The position numbers and the translations under genes are program-made. The notes under the pieces were generated by a model. That model saw only the letters and a program-made list of their open reading frames with translations. It did no database searches and had not been told where the DNA came from. 64,000 nucleotides of DNA from Mediterraneibacter hominis. GTDB taxonomy: Bacteria; Bacillota; Clostridia; Lachnospirales; Lachnospiraceae. Location: NCBI RefSeq assembly GCF_014287475.1, contig NZ_JACOPF010000001.1:1612001-1676000 (forward strand), written 5' to 3'. Below, in pieces: positions 41,755-50,977 of the stretch (the first letter of the stretch is position 1; each line of letters starts with the position of its first letter).

Positions 41755-42993
41755 CTACCCTTCATATTTCTTCAACAATAAGGTTGCATTGTGCCCGCCG
41801 AATCCAAGGGAATTTGTCAAAACATAATTGACTTCCTTCTCAACCGGGGCCCCCAGCGCATAATTCAAATCACATTCCTCGTCTGTCTGCACTGTTCCCA
41901 TAGTCTGATGGATAAATCTATCTTCAATGCTCTTGACACACACGACAAATTCTACGCCTCCTGCCGCGCCGAGCAAATGTCCAATCATAGACTTCGTGGA
42001 GTTAATAACAACCCCTTTTGCCGCTTCCCCAAGCGCATATTTAATCGCCCTTGTCTCAAACAGATCGTTGTGGTGCGTACTTGTTCCATGCGCATTGATA
42101 TAGTCAATCTGTTCCGGCCTCACTTGCGCTTCCTGCATGGCAAGCTTCATTGCCATGCCTGCGCCTTCCCCATTTTCTTCCGGAGAGGTGATATGGTAAG
42201 CGTCCGCAGTCGCACCGTAGCCGACAAGCTCTGCATAGATTTTCGCGCCTCGCCTCTTCGCATGTTCCAATTCCTCTAACACAACAATTCCAGCACCTTC
42301 TCCCATGACAAATCCATCTCTGTCCTTGTCAAACGGGATCGAAGCACGCATCGGATCCGCAGAGGTAGAGAGCGCCGTCAGTCCGGTAAATCCTGCCACT
42401 CCAGTTGGGCAGATGCTGCTCTCTGTGCCGCCCGCAACCATCACATCCGCGTCCCCATACTGAATCGCGCGGAACGCATCTCCGATACAGTGTGTTCCAG
42501 AAGCGCAGGCCGTCACGACATTCGTACATTTTCCTTTTAGTCCAAGCTGAATCGACACATTGCCTGCCGCCATATTAGAAATCATCAAAGGCACCATCAG
42601 AGGATTTACCCGGCTGGGACCTTTTTCTACAATCTTTGTATAATTTGTCTCTACTGCCTGCAGACTTCCAATTCCAGAGCCTACAATCACTCCTGTACGG
42701 TACGCATCTTCTTTGCTCATGTCCAGCCCCGCGTCCTCAAATGCCTCCTTCGCCGCAGCAACCGCATACTGTGAAAACAGCTCCATACGTTTCGCCGCTT
42801 TGAAATCCATGCGTTCTTTTGCAACAAATCCCTTTACTTCCGCCGCAATCTGTACCTTATAGTCTGAAACATCAAATTTCGTGATCGGGCCAATTCCAAC
42901 TTTCCCTTCTCTGATTCCGTTCCAGAATTCTTCTACTGTATTTCCAATCGGCGTTACCGCCCCAAGTCCGGTTACTACAACTCTTCTTTTCAT
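41755..42993 (-). CDS. fabF: 3-oxoacyl-ACP synthase II FabF
   Basis: A 412-residue condensing enzyme. The Cys-His-His triad is present: Cys163 in VVTACASGTHC, His in NAHGTSTHHND and His in KSMIGHLLGAAG. It extends acyl-ACP with malonyl-ACP. AAGGAG precedes the ATG; fabG lies 13 bp upstream. Confidence 0.97.
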   Translation of the reverse strand: MKRRVVVTGLGAVTPIGNTVEEFWNGIREGKVGIGPITKFDVSDYKVQIAAEVKGFVAKERMDFKAAKRMELFSQYAVAAAKEAFEDAGLDMSKEDAYRTGVIVGSGIGSLQAVETNYTKIVEKGPSRVNPLMVPLMISNMAAGNVSIQLGLKGKCTNVVTACASGTHCIGDAFRAIQYGDADVMVAGGTESSICPTGVAGFTGLTALSTSADPMRASIPFDKDRDGFVMGEGAGIVVLEELEHAKRRGAKIYAELVGYGATADAYHITSPEENGEGAGMAMKLAMQEAQVRPEQIDYINAHGTSTHHNDLFETRAIKYALGEAAKGVVINSTKSMIGHLLGAAGGVEFVVCVKSIEDRFIHQTMGTVQTDEECDLNYALGAPVEKEVNYVLTNSLGFGGHNATLLLKKYEG

Positions 42994-43006
42994 ACCTCTT
43001 CTCCTT

Positions 43007-43747
43007 CTACATTGCCATTCCGCCGTCTACATTTATTACCTGTCCGGTGATATATCTTGCTTCATCGGAAGCGAGGAAAGCAACTGCCTCCGCGATGTCT
43101 TCCGGTTCTCCAAATTTCCCAAGAGGAATCTGTGCACACGCCGTGTCTTTTACCTTATCTGAGAGCACTGCTGTCATCTCCGTACGGATAAATCCCGGTG
43201 CCACTGCATTGACCGTAATCCCTCTGGAGGCAAATTCTCTTGCTGCTGACTTTGTCAGTCCGATAACGCCTGCCTTAGATGCGGAATAGTTTGCCTGCCC
43301 TGCATTTCCAAGAACACCAGAAACCGACGCCATGTTGATGATGCGTCCGCTTCTTTGCTTTATCATCTGTCTTGCCGCAAAACGAATACAGTTGAAAGTT
43401 CCTTTTAAGTTTGTATCAAGCACCGCATCATAGTCTTCCTCTGACATCTTCATCAAGAGGCCGTCACGTGTGATTCCAGCATTATTTACCAGAATATCGA
43501 TTCTTCCATACTGCTTTACAATCTCCCCCAAAAAGACTTCGCAGGAAGAAAAATCCGATACATTACATTGGTAGATTTCCGCTTTCCCACCATCTGCTTC
43601 GATCTTACGCTTCACATCTTCTGCTCGTTCTTTCGAACCGTTATAATTGATAATTACAAGCGCTCCCTGTGCAGCCAGCTTCTTCGCCACCGCTTTGCCG
43701 ATTCCTCTGGAAGCCCCAGTTACAACTGCTACTTTGTCATTTAACAT
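43007..43747 (-). CDS. fabG: 3-oxoacyl-ACP reductase FabG
   Basis: A 246-residue short-chain dehydrogenase that reduces 3-oxoacyl-ACP with NADPH. The cofactor loop is [15 protein letters not shown], the structural motif is NNAG and the active site is YSASKAG with a Ser in ASVSG. It overlaps fabD by 7 bp, which indicates coupled translation. Confidence 0.96.
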   Translation of the reverse strand: MLNDKVAVVTGASRGIGKAVAKKLAAQGALVIINYNGSKERAEDVKRKIEADGGKAEIYQCNVSDFSSCEVFLGEIVKQYGRIDILVNNAGITRDGLLMKMSEEDYDAVLDTNLKGTFNCIRFAARQMIKQRSGRIINMASVSGVLGNAGQANYSASKAGVIGLTKSAAREFASRGITVNAVAPGFIRTEMTAVLSDKVKDTACAQIPLGKFGEPEDIAEAVAFLASDEARYITGQVINVDGGMAM

Positions 43748-44661
43748 AGCTCCTGCACCACCTTTTCTACATCCTCCATGCAGCCGACATTTCGGACTCT
43801 TACCTCTTTGTCAATCTTCTTCATAAATCCTGCAAGTGTACGCCCCGGGCCGATTTCCACAAAGGTATCCACCCCGTCCTCTATCATGCGCTCCATACTC
43901 TGCTGCCAGCGTACGGATGAGGCTACCTGTCTGGAAAGGAGTTCTTTTGTCTGACTGCTGTCTGTTATATATTCTGCTGTCACATTGGTTACATAAGGAA
44001 TCGCAAGTGGCTTTAACTCTACCTCTTCTAACACCTTTTGAAGCTCTTCTCCTGCTTTTTGAAGCATCGGAGAATGGAACGGGCCGCTGACATTCAAAAT
44101 CATAACACGTCTTGCTCCGGCGTCTTTCAGCGCTTTTTCTGCTTTATCCACCGCCTCTGTCCATCCGGTAATTACAATCTGTCCCGGGCAGTTATAATTC
44201 GCCACAGTCACACCGTCTATATTTCCAACGATTTCTTCTACCGCTTCATTCTCCATGCCCAGCACTGCCGCCATAGCGCCCTTTCCTTTCGGAACGGCTG
44301 TTTCCATTAAGATTCCTCTTTTTCTCACTGTCTTAATTGCGTCTTCTGTGCTCATTGCGCCCGCAGATGCAACCGCACAGTACTCGCCAAGGCTTAATCC
44401 GGCCGTCACGTCCGGCTTTAGCCCTTTTTCTTCTAATACCTTTTCCATTGCCATACAGACCGTCACAAGCGCCGCCTGTGTATATTCCGTCTGATCCAGC
44501 TTCTCATTTTCTTCAAAGCACAAGGCTTTCATATCTATATCCAGCAATTCGGACGCTCTGTCAATGATCCTTCTTGCTGTTTCACTCTGTTCATAAAAAT
44601 CCTTTCCCATTCCCGCCTTCTGCGCTCCTTGTCCGGGAAAGATAAATGCTATTTTACTCAT
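43741..44661 (-). CDS. fabD: Malonyl-CoA:ACP transacylase FabD
   Basis: A 306-residue acyltransferase loading malonate on ACP. The N-terminus [16 protein letters not shown] is typical. The nucleophile is Ser90 in AGLSLGEY, where the usual GHSLGE reads GLSLGE (Leu for His). The catalytic His is in [10 protein letters not shown]. The start at ATG 44661 lies behind GGAGG; it overlaps the fabK stop by 8 bp. Confidence 0.96.
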   Translation of the reverse strand: MSKIAFIFPGQGAQKAGMGKDFYEQSETARRIIDRASELLDIDMKALCFEENEKLDQTEYTQAALVTVCMAMEKVLEEKGLKPDVTAGLSLGEYCAVASAGAMSTEDAIKTVRKRGILMETAVPKGKGAMAAVLGMENEAVEEIVGNIDGVTVANYNCPGQIVITGWTEAVDKAEKALKDAGARRVMILNVSGPFHSPMLQKAGEELQKVLEEVELKPLAIPYVTNVTAEYITDSSQTKELLSRQVASSVRWQQSMERMIEDGVDTFVEIGPGRTLAGFMKKIDKEVRVRNVGCMEDVEKVVQELC

Positions 44662-45592
44662 AGAAGCCCTTTCCTCCAATTAAATCGTCTGTTTCCCTCA
44701 CTAGTTTCTGGATCAGTTCCTGGCAGGTCAGCTCTTCTTTCACCATTCCCGCAATCTGTCCTGCCATCACGCTTCCATTCTGGACATCTCCCTCTACAAC
44801 AGCCTTCCTAAGCCCGCCTAAGGTCAGAAGCTCCAGCTCTTCAAAAGTCGCGCCTTCCTTTTCTTTCTCTAAGTATACCTTCGTCATCTGGTTTCGAAGG
44901 GCCCGAACCGGATGTCCTGTCGTTCTGCCTGTCACTCTGGAGTCAATGTCCCGCGCTTTGATAATGCATTTCTTATAATTTTCATGTACCTGAGATTCTT
45001 TCGTCACTACAAAATGCGTCCCCATCTGCACGCCCTGCGCGCCCAGCATGAACGCTGCGGCAATTCCTCTGCCGTCTGCGATACCTCCTGCCGCAATCAC
45101 CGGGATATTTACCGCATCCACAACCTGGGGAACTAAAACCATTGTCGTATTCTCTCCAATATGTCCCCCCGCTTCTGTTCCTTCCGCTACGACCGCGTCG
45201 GCACCGCTTCTTTCCATACGTTTTGCCAGCGCTACAGAAGCTACGACAGGAATGACTTTCACTCCCGCCTCTTTCCACATCTTCATATATTTCTCTGGAG
45301 AACCGGCGCCAGTAGTTACTACCTTGACCCCTTCCTCCACAATCACTTTCGCCACGTCGTCCGCATAAGGACTCATCAGCATAATATTTACGCCAAACGG
45401 TTTCTCTGTAAGTTTCTTTGCTTCTCTTATCTGTTCCCGCACCCAGTCCGCCGGTGCGCTCGCCGCGCCAATCAGTCCAAGCCCGCCTGCCTGGGATACG
45501 GCGGCTGCAAGATGATATTCAGCAACCCATGCCATTCCGCCCTGTATGATTGGGTATTCAATTCCTAATAGTTCGGTTACTTTTGTTTTCAT
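44654..45592 (-). CDS. fabK: Enoyl-ACP reductase II FabK
   Basis: A 312-residue FMN-dependent enoyl-ACP reductase, the final step of the cycle. Motifs: YPIIQGGMAWVAEYHLAAAVS, AEGTEAGGHIGE and AAGGIADGRGIAAAF. No FabI appears in the window, so FabK is the likely main reductase, which would make the organism insensitive to FabI-directed inhibitors. It lies between acpP and fabD. Confidence 0.96.
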   Translation of the reverse strand: MKTKVTELLGIEYPIIQGGMAWVAEYHLAAAVSQAGGLGLIGAASAPADWVREQIREAKKLTEKPFGVNIMLMSPYADDVAKVIVEEGVKVVTTGAGSPEKYMKMWKEAGVKVIPVVASVALAKRMERSGADAVVAEGTEAGGHIGENTTMVLVPQVVDAVNIPVIAAGGIADGRGIAAAFMLGAQGVQMGTHFVVTKESQVHENYKKCIIKARDIDSRVTGRTTGHPVRALRNQMTKVYLEKEKEGATFEELELLTLGGLRKAVVEGDVQNGSVMAGQIAGMVKEELTCQELIQKLVRETDDLIGGKGFYE

Positions 45593-45665
45593 GCTGACAA
45601 CCTTCCTCTTCTCTTTTTTGACAGCGGCAGGGGAAATCCCCCGCCAGCTTTTGTCCTGTCATAAT

Positions 45666-45890
45666 TTATTTATGAGCTTCCAGATATTTTACAACATCTC
45701 CGACCGTTGCAATCTTTTCCAAATCCTCTGATGGAATTTCCACTTCAAATTCTTCTTCAAACGCCATAACCATTTCAAATAAATCTAAGGAATCTGCTCC
45801 CAAATCGTCCTTAAAAGAAGTCTCCTCTGTAATAGATGCTGCGTCCGCTCCTAAAGATTCTGCTACAATTTCTTTGATTTTCTCTAACAT
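45666..45890 (-). CDS. acpP: Acyl carrier protein
   Basis: A 74-residue acidic helical protein with the phosphopantetheine serine in [19 protein letters not shown]. It carries growing acyl chains for the fab enzymes encoded on either side. AAAGGAA precedes the ATG. A 314-bp repeat-bearing gap separates it from fabH. Confidence 0.96.
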   Translation of the reverse strand: MLEKIKEIVAESLGADAASITEETSFKDDLGADSLDLFEMVMAFEEEFEVEIPSEDLEKIATVGDVVKYLEAHK

Positions 45891-46036
45891 TTTTTCATTT
45901 CCTTTCTTTTATTTCTTCTTTCAATCTTTGTATGCCGTTTTGCAAGGCTGCTCTTTTTCCGCTATGCTTCCGGCATCCTAAGTTATTTATATTGTAATCC
46001 GGCGACGCCGGTAATTACCTTTTTTCATTTTCTACC

Positions 46037-46200
46037 GTAACAGTTCAGCCATACAGTGTGCGGGAAGCATAAAACATGCCTGCATGTTTTTGCGAGCGTA
46101 CATCTGTATGAGTTTAAGCGCCCATCAATGAGTAAAACGGTGGCGGCAGCCACGATAAGCACGCAGTGCGGTTTTACGAATGGCGCGGGCTGAACCGTTA
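46037..46200. repeat. Dispersed repeat, family R2, inverted pair
   Basis: The fabH-acpP gap (45891-46204) holds a 164-bp element bounded by TAACAGTTCAGCC and GGCTGAACCGTTA. The right arm (46137-46200) is a full R2 unit matching the copies at 10.8-10.95 kb in reverse orientation; the left part is a decayed copy. No coding gene is seen here. Confidence 0.85.
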
Positions 46201-46204
46201 CTTT

Positions 46205-47173
46205 CTACCATTCCAGAAGAGCCGCTCCCCAGGAAAGCCCCGCCCCGAATCCGGCAAGAATGATCTTCTGCCCCTTTATAAATTTCCCCTTACGATTCAT
46301 TTCGTCTAAGAGAATCGGGATACTTGCGGAGGATGTATTTCCATATTCCTCCAGATTCATAGGAAACTTCTCTATGTCTGTCTTCAGACGTTTCGCCACC
46401 GCTTCTACAATTCGTCTGTTTGCCTGGTGCAAAATAAAATAATCAATATCGTCCGCCTTAAGACCTGCTTCTTCTAACACCTCTTCCACTGCTTTTGGAA
46501 CCTTTTTCACTGCGAACTTAAACACACTCTGTCCGTCCATCTGCATATATGCCTGTAAATCCCGCGTCCTTGCAGGGCTCCCCTTTCTGTGCCTGCTAAG
46601 GCAGGTAAGAGCTTCTCCTTTTTTGCCGTCTGAATGACTCACACTGGGAAGCAGCTTCCCTTTTTCCGCTTTTAACACTGCCGCCCCAGCTCCATCACCA
46701 AATAAAATACAGGTACTTCTGTCTTTCCAGTTTACCAGATTCGACAGGCTTTCTGAACCGATAACCAGCACTGTCTTTGCCATGCCTGCCGCGATATATG
46801 CCTGTGCGGTATTATATCCAAAGAGAAAGCCTGCGCACGCTGCATTGATGTCAAACGCCGCCGCATTTACTGCCTTTATATTTTTCTGTACTTCACATGC
46901 CGTACAGGGAAGTATCACTTCGGAAGAAATCGTAGAGACTAAAATCAAATCAACCTCCTCCGCTGTAATACTGCTTTGTTCTAATGCCTTTTTGGCCGCT
47001 TCCGTCGCCATAGAAACCGTTGTTTCTTCCTTGATAATCCGCCTTCTTGCCACTCCGGTCCGTTCCCGTATCCAAGCGTCGTTCGTATCTACTATCTTTG
47101 CCAGATCGTCGTTGCTTACTATTCGTTTTGGCAGGCTGGAGCCTGTTCCATATATTTTTCCAATCATATACAT
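46205..47173 (-). CDS. fabH: 3-oxoacyl-ACP synthase III FabH
   Basis: A 322-residue initiating condensing enzyme joining acyl-CoA and malonyl-ACP. The triad is Cys113 in DINAACAGFLFGY, His in FILHQANRRI and Asn in YGNTSSASIPI. The ATG at 47173 has GGAG five bases upstream; Met3 is an alternative. It is the first gene of the fab operon and its promoter carries the FabT-like operator. Confidence 0.96.
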   Translation of the reverse strand: MYMIGKIYGTGSSLPKRIVSNDDLAKIVDTNDAWIRERTGVARRRIIKEETTVSMATEAAKKALEQSSITAEEVDLILVSTISSEVILPCTACEVQKNIKAVNAAAFDINAACAGFLFGYNTAQAYIAAGMAKTVLVIGSESLSNLVNWKDRSTCILFGDGAGAAVLKAEKGKLLPSVSHSDGKKGEALTCLSRHRKGSPARTRDLQAYMQMDGQSVFKFAVKKVPKAVEEVLEEAGLKADDIDYFILHQANRRIVEAVAKRLKTDIEKFPMNLEEYGNTSSASIPILLDEMNRKGKFIKGQKIILAGFGAGLSWGAALLEW

Positions 47174-47204
47174 TCTCCATATTTACCAGCTGCTTTTGCA
47201 GCTT

Positions 47205-47265
47205 AATACTTTGGCTCTAAAATACTTTGACTTTCAAAGTATATCACAAAAAAAAGAAAAGTCAA
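47205..47265 (-). promoter_or_regulatory. fabH promoter with FabT-like operator
   Basis: Leftward promoter TTGACT (47260-47265), 16 bp, TATACT (47238-47243). It is overlapped by ATACTTTGA-CTT-TCAAAGTAT (47222-47242), a palindrome with perfect 9-bp arms. A half-degenerate second copy, AATACTTTGGCTCTAAA, starts 17 bp away (47205). This is the expected location for repression by the FabT-like protein encoded at the end of the cluster. Confidence 0.82.
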
Positions 47266-47276
47266 GAAAAAAATCT

Positions 47277-47294
47277 CCTAAAGGGCACACCGCC
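47277..47294. repeat. Fragment of an R1 repeat
   Basis: TCCTAAAGGGCACACCG matches the end of the R1 unit (CGGTGTGCCCTTTAGG, reversed); the rest of the element is absent. Confidence 0.6.
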
Positions 47295-47306
47295 TTTTGA
47301 AGGACT

Positions 47307-47915
47307 TTACTCCTTCAAAAGACTGCCTACTTTTTCTAAAATCTCTGTATACTTTATTTTGCGATAGTCTGTCGCATCTATTTCTATGAGAGTCCCCAGC
47401 TCAAATGTATCATATCCCCTTGTCATACAGCGTTCTCTGAAAATATCATACGTTACGATACAATCCGCCCTGCTTCTGTCTTCCATTTCATCTCCCAGGT
47501 GATACTTGCTCACCAGATGCCCTAAATGTCTGGACGGATCCAGATCACGGCTTCTGGAACGCTCATACAGTATGTCTATATCTCCGGTAAGGCGAATCGT
47601 GATCATCTGATACTTGTTTTTTTCTGCCAAATCTGCCAGTCTTCCCTTTTGTTTTTCACTGAACGGATAATCCGAAATCAGCATCCTCCCTTCCCGCATT
47701 TTTTCATCTACTGTCCCATAATACTTTGTCCAGCTTAACATTTCCAGCTTTGTCTTTTCTTCCATGCTGTCAAATCCATATTCGTCCCATAGTGCCTCTT
47801 TCATGTCGTCCTGGGAAATCGCCTGAAACTGAGGATACTTCTCCAAAATCTGCTTACACAGATAAGACTTCCCGGTGGCAGGATAGCCGGCAAGCAGAAT
47901 CATTGTCTTTTTCAT
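47307..47915 (-). CDS. P-loop kinase / AAA family ATPase, copy 1
   Basis: A 202-residue small P-loop protein. Walker A is LLAGYPATGKSYL at the N-terminus, and the fold resembles nucleoside or sugar kinases of the zeta-toxin/gluconate kinase type, with ISDYPFSEKQKGRL and a lid-like RSRSRDLDPSRH. The phosphate acceptor is unknown. The start at ATG 47915 has AGGGAGAAG upstream. It is almost identical to the copy at 54.9 kb except at the C-terminus (YTEILEKVGSLLKE). In both places it directly follows the class II aldolase, so a role in the same sugar pathway is likely. Confidence 0.82.
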   Translation of the reverse strand: MKKTMILLAGYPATGKSYLCKQILEKYPQFQAISQDDMKEALWDEYGFDSMEEKTKLEMLSWTKYYGTVDEKMREGRMLISDYPFSEKQKGRLADLAEKNKYQMITIRLTGDIDILYERSRSRDLDPSRHLGHLVSKYHLGDEMEDRSRADCIVTYDIFRERCMTRGYDTFELGTLIEIDATDYRKIKYTEILEKVGSLLKE

Positions 47916-47936
47916 TTTATCTTCTCCCTTACACTT

Positions 47937-47977
47937 AGGAAGGGGCGCCGGCACCACCGGACACCCCTCCCCTTTTT
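47937..47977. terminator. GC-rich hairpin between aldolase 1 and kinase 1
   Basis: AGGGGCG-CCGG-CACCA-CCGG-ACACCCCT forms a strong stem, kept unchanged in the second copy (55567-55606). The T-run lies on the plus-strand side, so for the leftward operon it is more likely an mRNA processing or attenuation element than a terminator. Confidence 0.5.
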
Positions 47978-47997
47978 TATTCTCTGCTTTTTACGCC

Positions 47998-48843
47998 TTA
48001 TAGCTTAAATAAAGATGCTTTCTCTTTTACAATCTCTTTGATTCTGTCATTTGCAGGCCCTAAGAGCTTCCGCAGTGATGTCAGCGGTGTCACGTCCTCT
48101 GCCGTAAAGGTTCTGCTTACCACCTCTATATAGGATTTATTCAGTTCTGTCCCTACATTGATTTTCTTCATTCCTTCACGCACGCACCGTCTCATATCTT
48201 CATCCGACACACCTGTGCCTCCATGAAGTACAAGTCCTGTATCTCCCAGCTTTACCTTCAATTCCGCAAGCAGTTCATAGTTAATCTTCGCTTTCGACTT
48301 ATACTGTCCATGTGTTGTGCCTATGGAGACTGCCAGTGCGTCAACGCCCGTCTCTGAAGCAAAGCGCAGCGCGTCCTCTGGTCTCGTATACATAGCGGCG
48401 TCCTTCGCCACAACCACGCCTTCCTCTGCGCCGCCGATAGAGCCCACCTCTCCTTCTACGGACACACCGTGTGCATGTGCGTACTCCACCACCTCTTTTG
48501 TATTTTTAATGTTTTCTTCCAGCGGCAGAGAGGAGCCGTCATACATGACAGAGGAATACCCGCAGTTGATCGCTTTTTTCAGCGCTTCTATGTCTTTACA
48601 GTGATCCATGTGAAGCGCCACACTGACAGAGGAGGTTTCCGCCAGTGCTTTCACTGCCGCGATCAGTGGTTCAAAGCCGATATATTCCGCCGTCCCCAGT
48701 GAGGTCTGTAAAATGACCGGAACATTTAATTCCTCTGCCCCCTTTATCATGGAAGGCAGCATCTCAAAACAATGTACGTTAAATGCTCCTACTGCCCCTT
48801 TTCTTTCGTTTTCTTTAAATAAATCCACCAAATTTTTATACAT
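47998..48843 (-). CDS. Class II fructose-bisphosphate aldolase family (GatY/KbaY-like), copy 1
   Basis: A 281-residue zinc aldolase. Zinc and substrate ligands are seen in VALHMDHCKD, EGEVGSIGG, GTTHGQYK and LHGGTGVSDED. The length is typical of the GatY/KbaY/Fba class II group that splits tagatose- or fructose-1,6-bisphosphate; the substrate here is unknown. By eye it differs from the copy at 55.6 kb at five residues only (V3I, R10G, N-to-D, E-to-A, V-to-A). It follows the PTS regulator gene and precedes kinase 1. Confidence 0.92.
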   Translation of the reverse strand: MYKNLVDLFKENERKGAVGAFNVHCFEMLPSMIKGAEELNVPVILQTSLGTAEYIGFEPLIAAVKALAETSSVSVALHMDHCKDIEALKKAINCGYSSVMYDGSSLPLEENIKNTKEVVEYAHAHGVSVEGEVGSIGGAEEGVVVAKDAAMYTRPEDALRFASETGVDALAVSIGTTHGQYKSKAKINYELLAELKVKLGDTGLVLHGGTGVSDEDMRRCVREGMKKINVGTELNKSYIEVVSRTFTAEDVTPLTSLRKLLGPANDRIKEIVKEKASLFKL

Positions 48844-48867
48844 GAAAAGCCTCCCTGATTTCTTGTT

Positions 48868-50961
48868 CTATAGCCGAGATATCCTTTTTATAAGCTCTGT
48901 AATTTGTTCTTTTTTTGTTGCTTTACGCAGTTCATTTAAAATTTCTTCATCACTGATCATAATGTTAAATTGCCGCAAGGCTTCCAAATGGGATGTATTA
49001 TCCGTTGTACAAAAAACAAATATGAACTCTACAGGATCATTAAATTTATTTCCAAATCGAACAGGCTCTTTCAGCCTTAAAATTGACATTCCAATTCGGT
49101 TCACATGATTGAAGGATCTTGCATGTGGGAGTGCAATTCCCTTTGCAATTACCACGTATTCCCGTTTTTCCTCCAGAGTATCCATAATGTCTTCTATATA
49201 TTCTTTTTTTATATATCCATTTTTCATAAGGATACTGCCGGAAGCCTCCACTGCTTCCCGCCAGTTATCACAGTCATACCCAATGACTATATTTTCTGGT
49301 CTTATAATGTCTTCTAAAAGTGGCCTTTCAAAATTTCTATGGTACTCTTTGAACCCAAAAATATCTAACAGACTGTCGTAAAGTGCTTTATAATTTGTAA
49401 TCTGGCAGTTGTCCGTTACAGCATCCATAATCTTCGCCAACAAATTATAGTCTATCACTCTAGTGGGAAGATATTGCTTCAACAGCCTGATATCCTCTGG
49501 GGTAAGCGTAGGACTCACCTTTATATACGATTTGGTATCCAGTGGAATCGTACTTATAATTAATATTTCTTCCTCTATATGTTTCGTATATTCTTCTAAT
49601 TGGTTATATGGGATAATATCTACCACATTTACCTCAAAGATAGCATTTAGCCGGTAATTTAGTAATCTAGAAGTAATCTGACCAGAAGCACATACAATAA
49701 GAACCTCTTTTTTGTCCGCCACCAGAGGTCTGTATCTTTGTAACGCCTCTACAAATATAGACGCAATATGATTCAGCCAGTTTTCGTTCAGACAAATTCC
49801 AATTCCCTTTTCTAAAACTGGAAGAGATGCTCTTACAACAGGCAATATATCTGGACACAGCTTCAGCACATAGGAATGAACATCCTCATTAAATTCCAAT
49901 GGATGTCTGTCTTTGTTCAAAATCGTACATATATCTGTGTTTAGCATATCTATCAATATTTTATCCTTGGTGAAATCGACTTCCAGACTTTTCCCCACAC
50001 TATCGATAAAATCTAGCATTACAACCTGCTTATCTATATAATTGATATTTTTATATGCGAGATTTCCGTCGCACAATATACTATTGAGCATTTTGCCCGC
50101 ATAATATTTATCAAAACTTGAAAGAAAAAGACCTGACGTTGTTTCTATATCACAGATAATCATTTTTAATATTTCTCTGTTTTTCTGATCTTCTGCTTCT
50201 ACAGGCGCCCCGCCTTCATACCTGCCATATTCTTTTATGCGGAGCAGCATAACAGAAATACTCGAAAAGAGATATAGATAAATATGATCTGGAAATATTC
50301 TGTTTGTCCTACATTCTATCTTTTTAATGCAAGAATCTACACTGGCATAGTGAATATCTTTGAAAATATAATCTAGTGAACTAACTTCTTTCCTGTTCTT
50401 TTTATTACTGCCGTTCTTAATACTTCTCAGCACTTCCTCTATTTTGACATATTTCTGCATGAAGTCTACGACAGAATCCCGTATGTCCTCCTCTTTTCCC
50501 TTCAATTTCATGCCATAATGCGCAACTGTTTGAATTTCTGCACTTTCGAATGGATAATGCCGTTTTATCTTATTTAGATCATTCATAACTGTACTTCTGG
50601 AAACAAAGAGTTCATCCGCAAGTTTTTGTGTTGTTATATATTCATCCGTCGTAAGTAAACGATAAAAGATCGTAAACATTCTTTCTTCCTGGGATAGTAT
50701 TCTTCCATACGCTCCACTTTCCTCAAGAAGCTTAAGCACCTGGCATCGCTCCGCTTTGTTCCCCGCAAACCCGATTCCTGATTTATTTTTTCTTATCAGA
50801 CAGGGGAAGCCGTTGCACTTTAAGAAATAATCTATTTCATCTAACTCATACCGCACAGCACGGGAACTGATGCTTAACTCATCGGCCAAATCCGTCAGTG
50901 AAAATGCTGTTTTCCCTTCCAACAGCCGCTTTAAAATATAGATTCCTCTGTTTTTCAGCAT
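48868..50961 (-). CDS. PRD-containing PTS regulator (BglG/MtlR-like) with EIIB and EIIA domains, 1
   Basis: A 697-residue regulator. An HTH pair lies at residues 1-150 (AFSLTDLADELSISSRAVRYEL; TTQKLADELFVSRSTVMNDL). Two PRD regions follow. Then comes an EIIB-like domain with VLIVCASGQITS near 420, and a C-terminal EIIA domain with the phospho-His in GIALPHARSFNH. Such proteins are DNA-binding activators switched by PTS phosphorylation. It sits in the middle of locus 1, between the SIS gene and aldolase 1. Confidence 0.9.
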   Translation of the reverse strand: MLKNRGIYILKRLLEGKTAFSLTDLADELSISSRAVRYELDEIDYFLKCNGFPCLIRKNKSGIGFAGNKAERCQVLKLLEESGAYGRILSQEERMFTIFYRLLTTDEYITTQKLADELFVSRSTVMNDLNKIKRHYPFESAEIQTVAHYGMKLKGKEEDIRDSVVDFMQKYVKIEEVLRSIKNGSNKKNRKEVSSLDYIFKDIHYASVDSCIKKIECRTNRIFPDHIYLYLFSSISVMLLRIKEYGRYEGGAPVEAEDQKNREILKMIICDIETTSGLFLSSFDKYYAGKMLNSILCDGNLAYKNINYIDKQVVMLDFIDSVGKSLEVDFTKDKILIDMLNTDICTILNKDRHPLEFNEDVHSYVLKLCPDILPVVRASLPVLEKGIGICLNENWLNHIASIFVEALQRYRPLVADKKEVLIVCASGQITSRLLNYRLNAIFEVNVVDIIPYNQLEEYTKHIEEEILIISTIPLDTKSYIKVSPTLTPEDIRLLKQYLPTRVIDYNLLAKIMDAVTDNCQITNYKALYDSLLDIFGFKEYHRNFERPLLEDIIRPENIVIGYDCDNWREAVEASGSILMKNGYIKKEYIEDIMDTLEEKREYVVIAKGIALPHARSFNHVNRIGMSILRLKEPVRFGNKFNDPVEFIFVFCTTDNTSHLEALRQFNIMISDEEILNELRKATKKEQITELIKRISRL

Positions 50962-50977
50962 AGGCTCCCCCTTTTCT

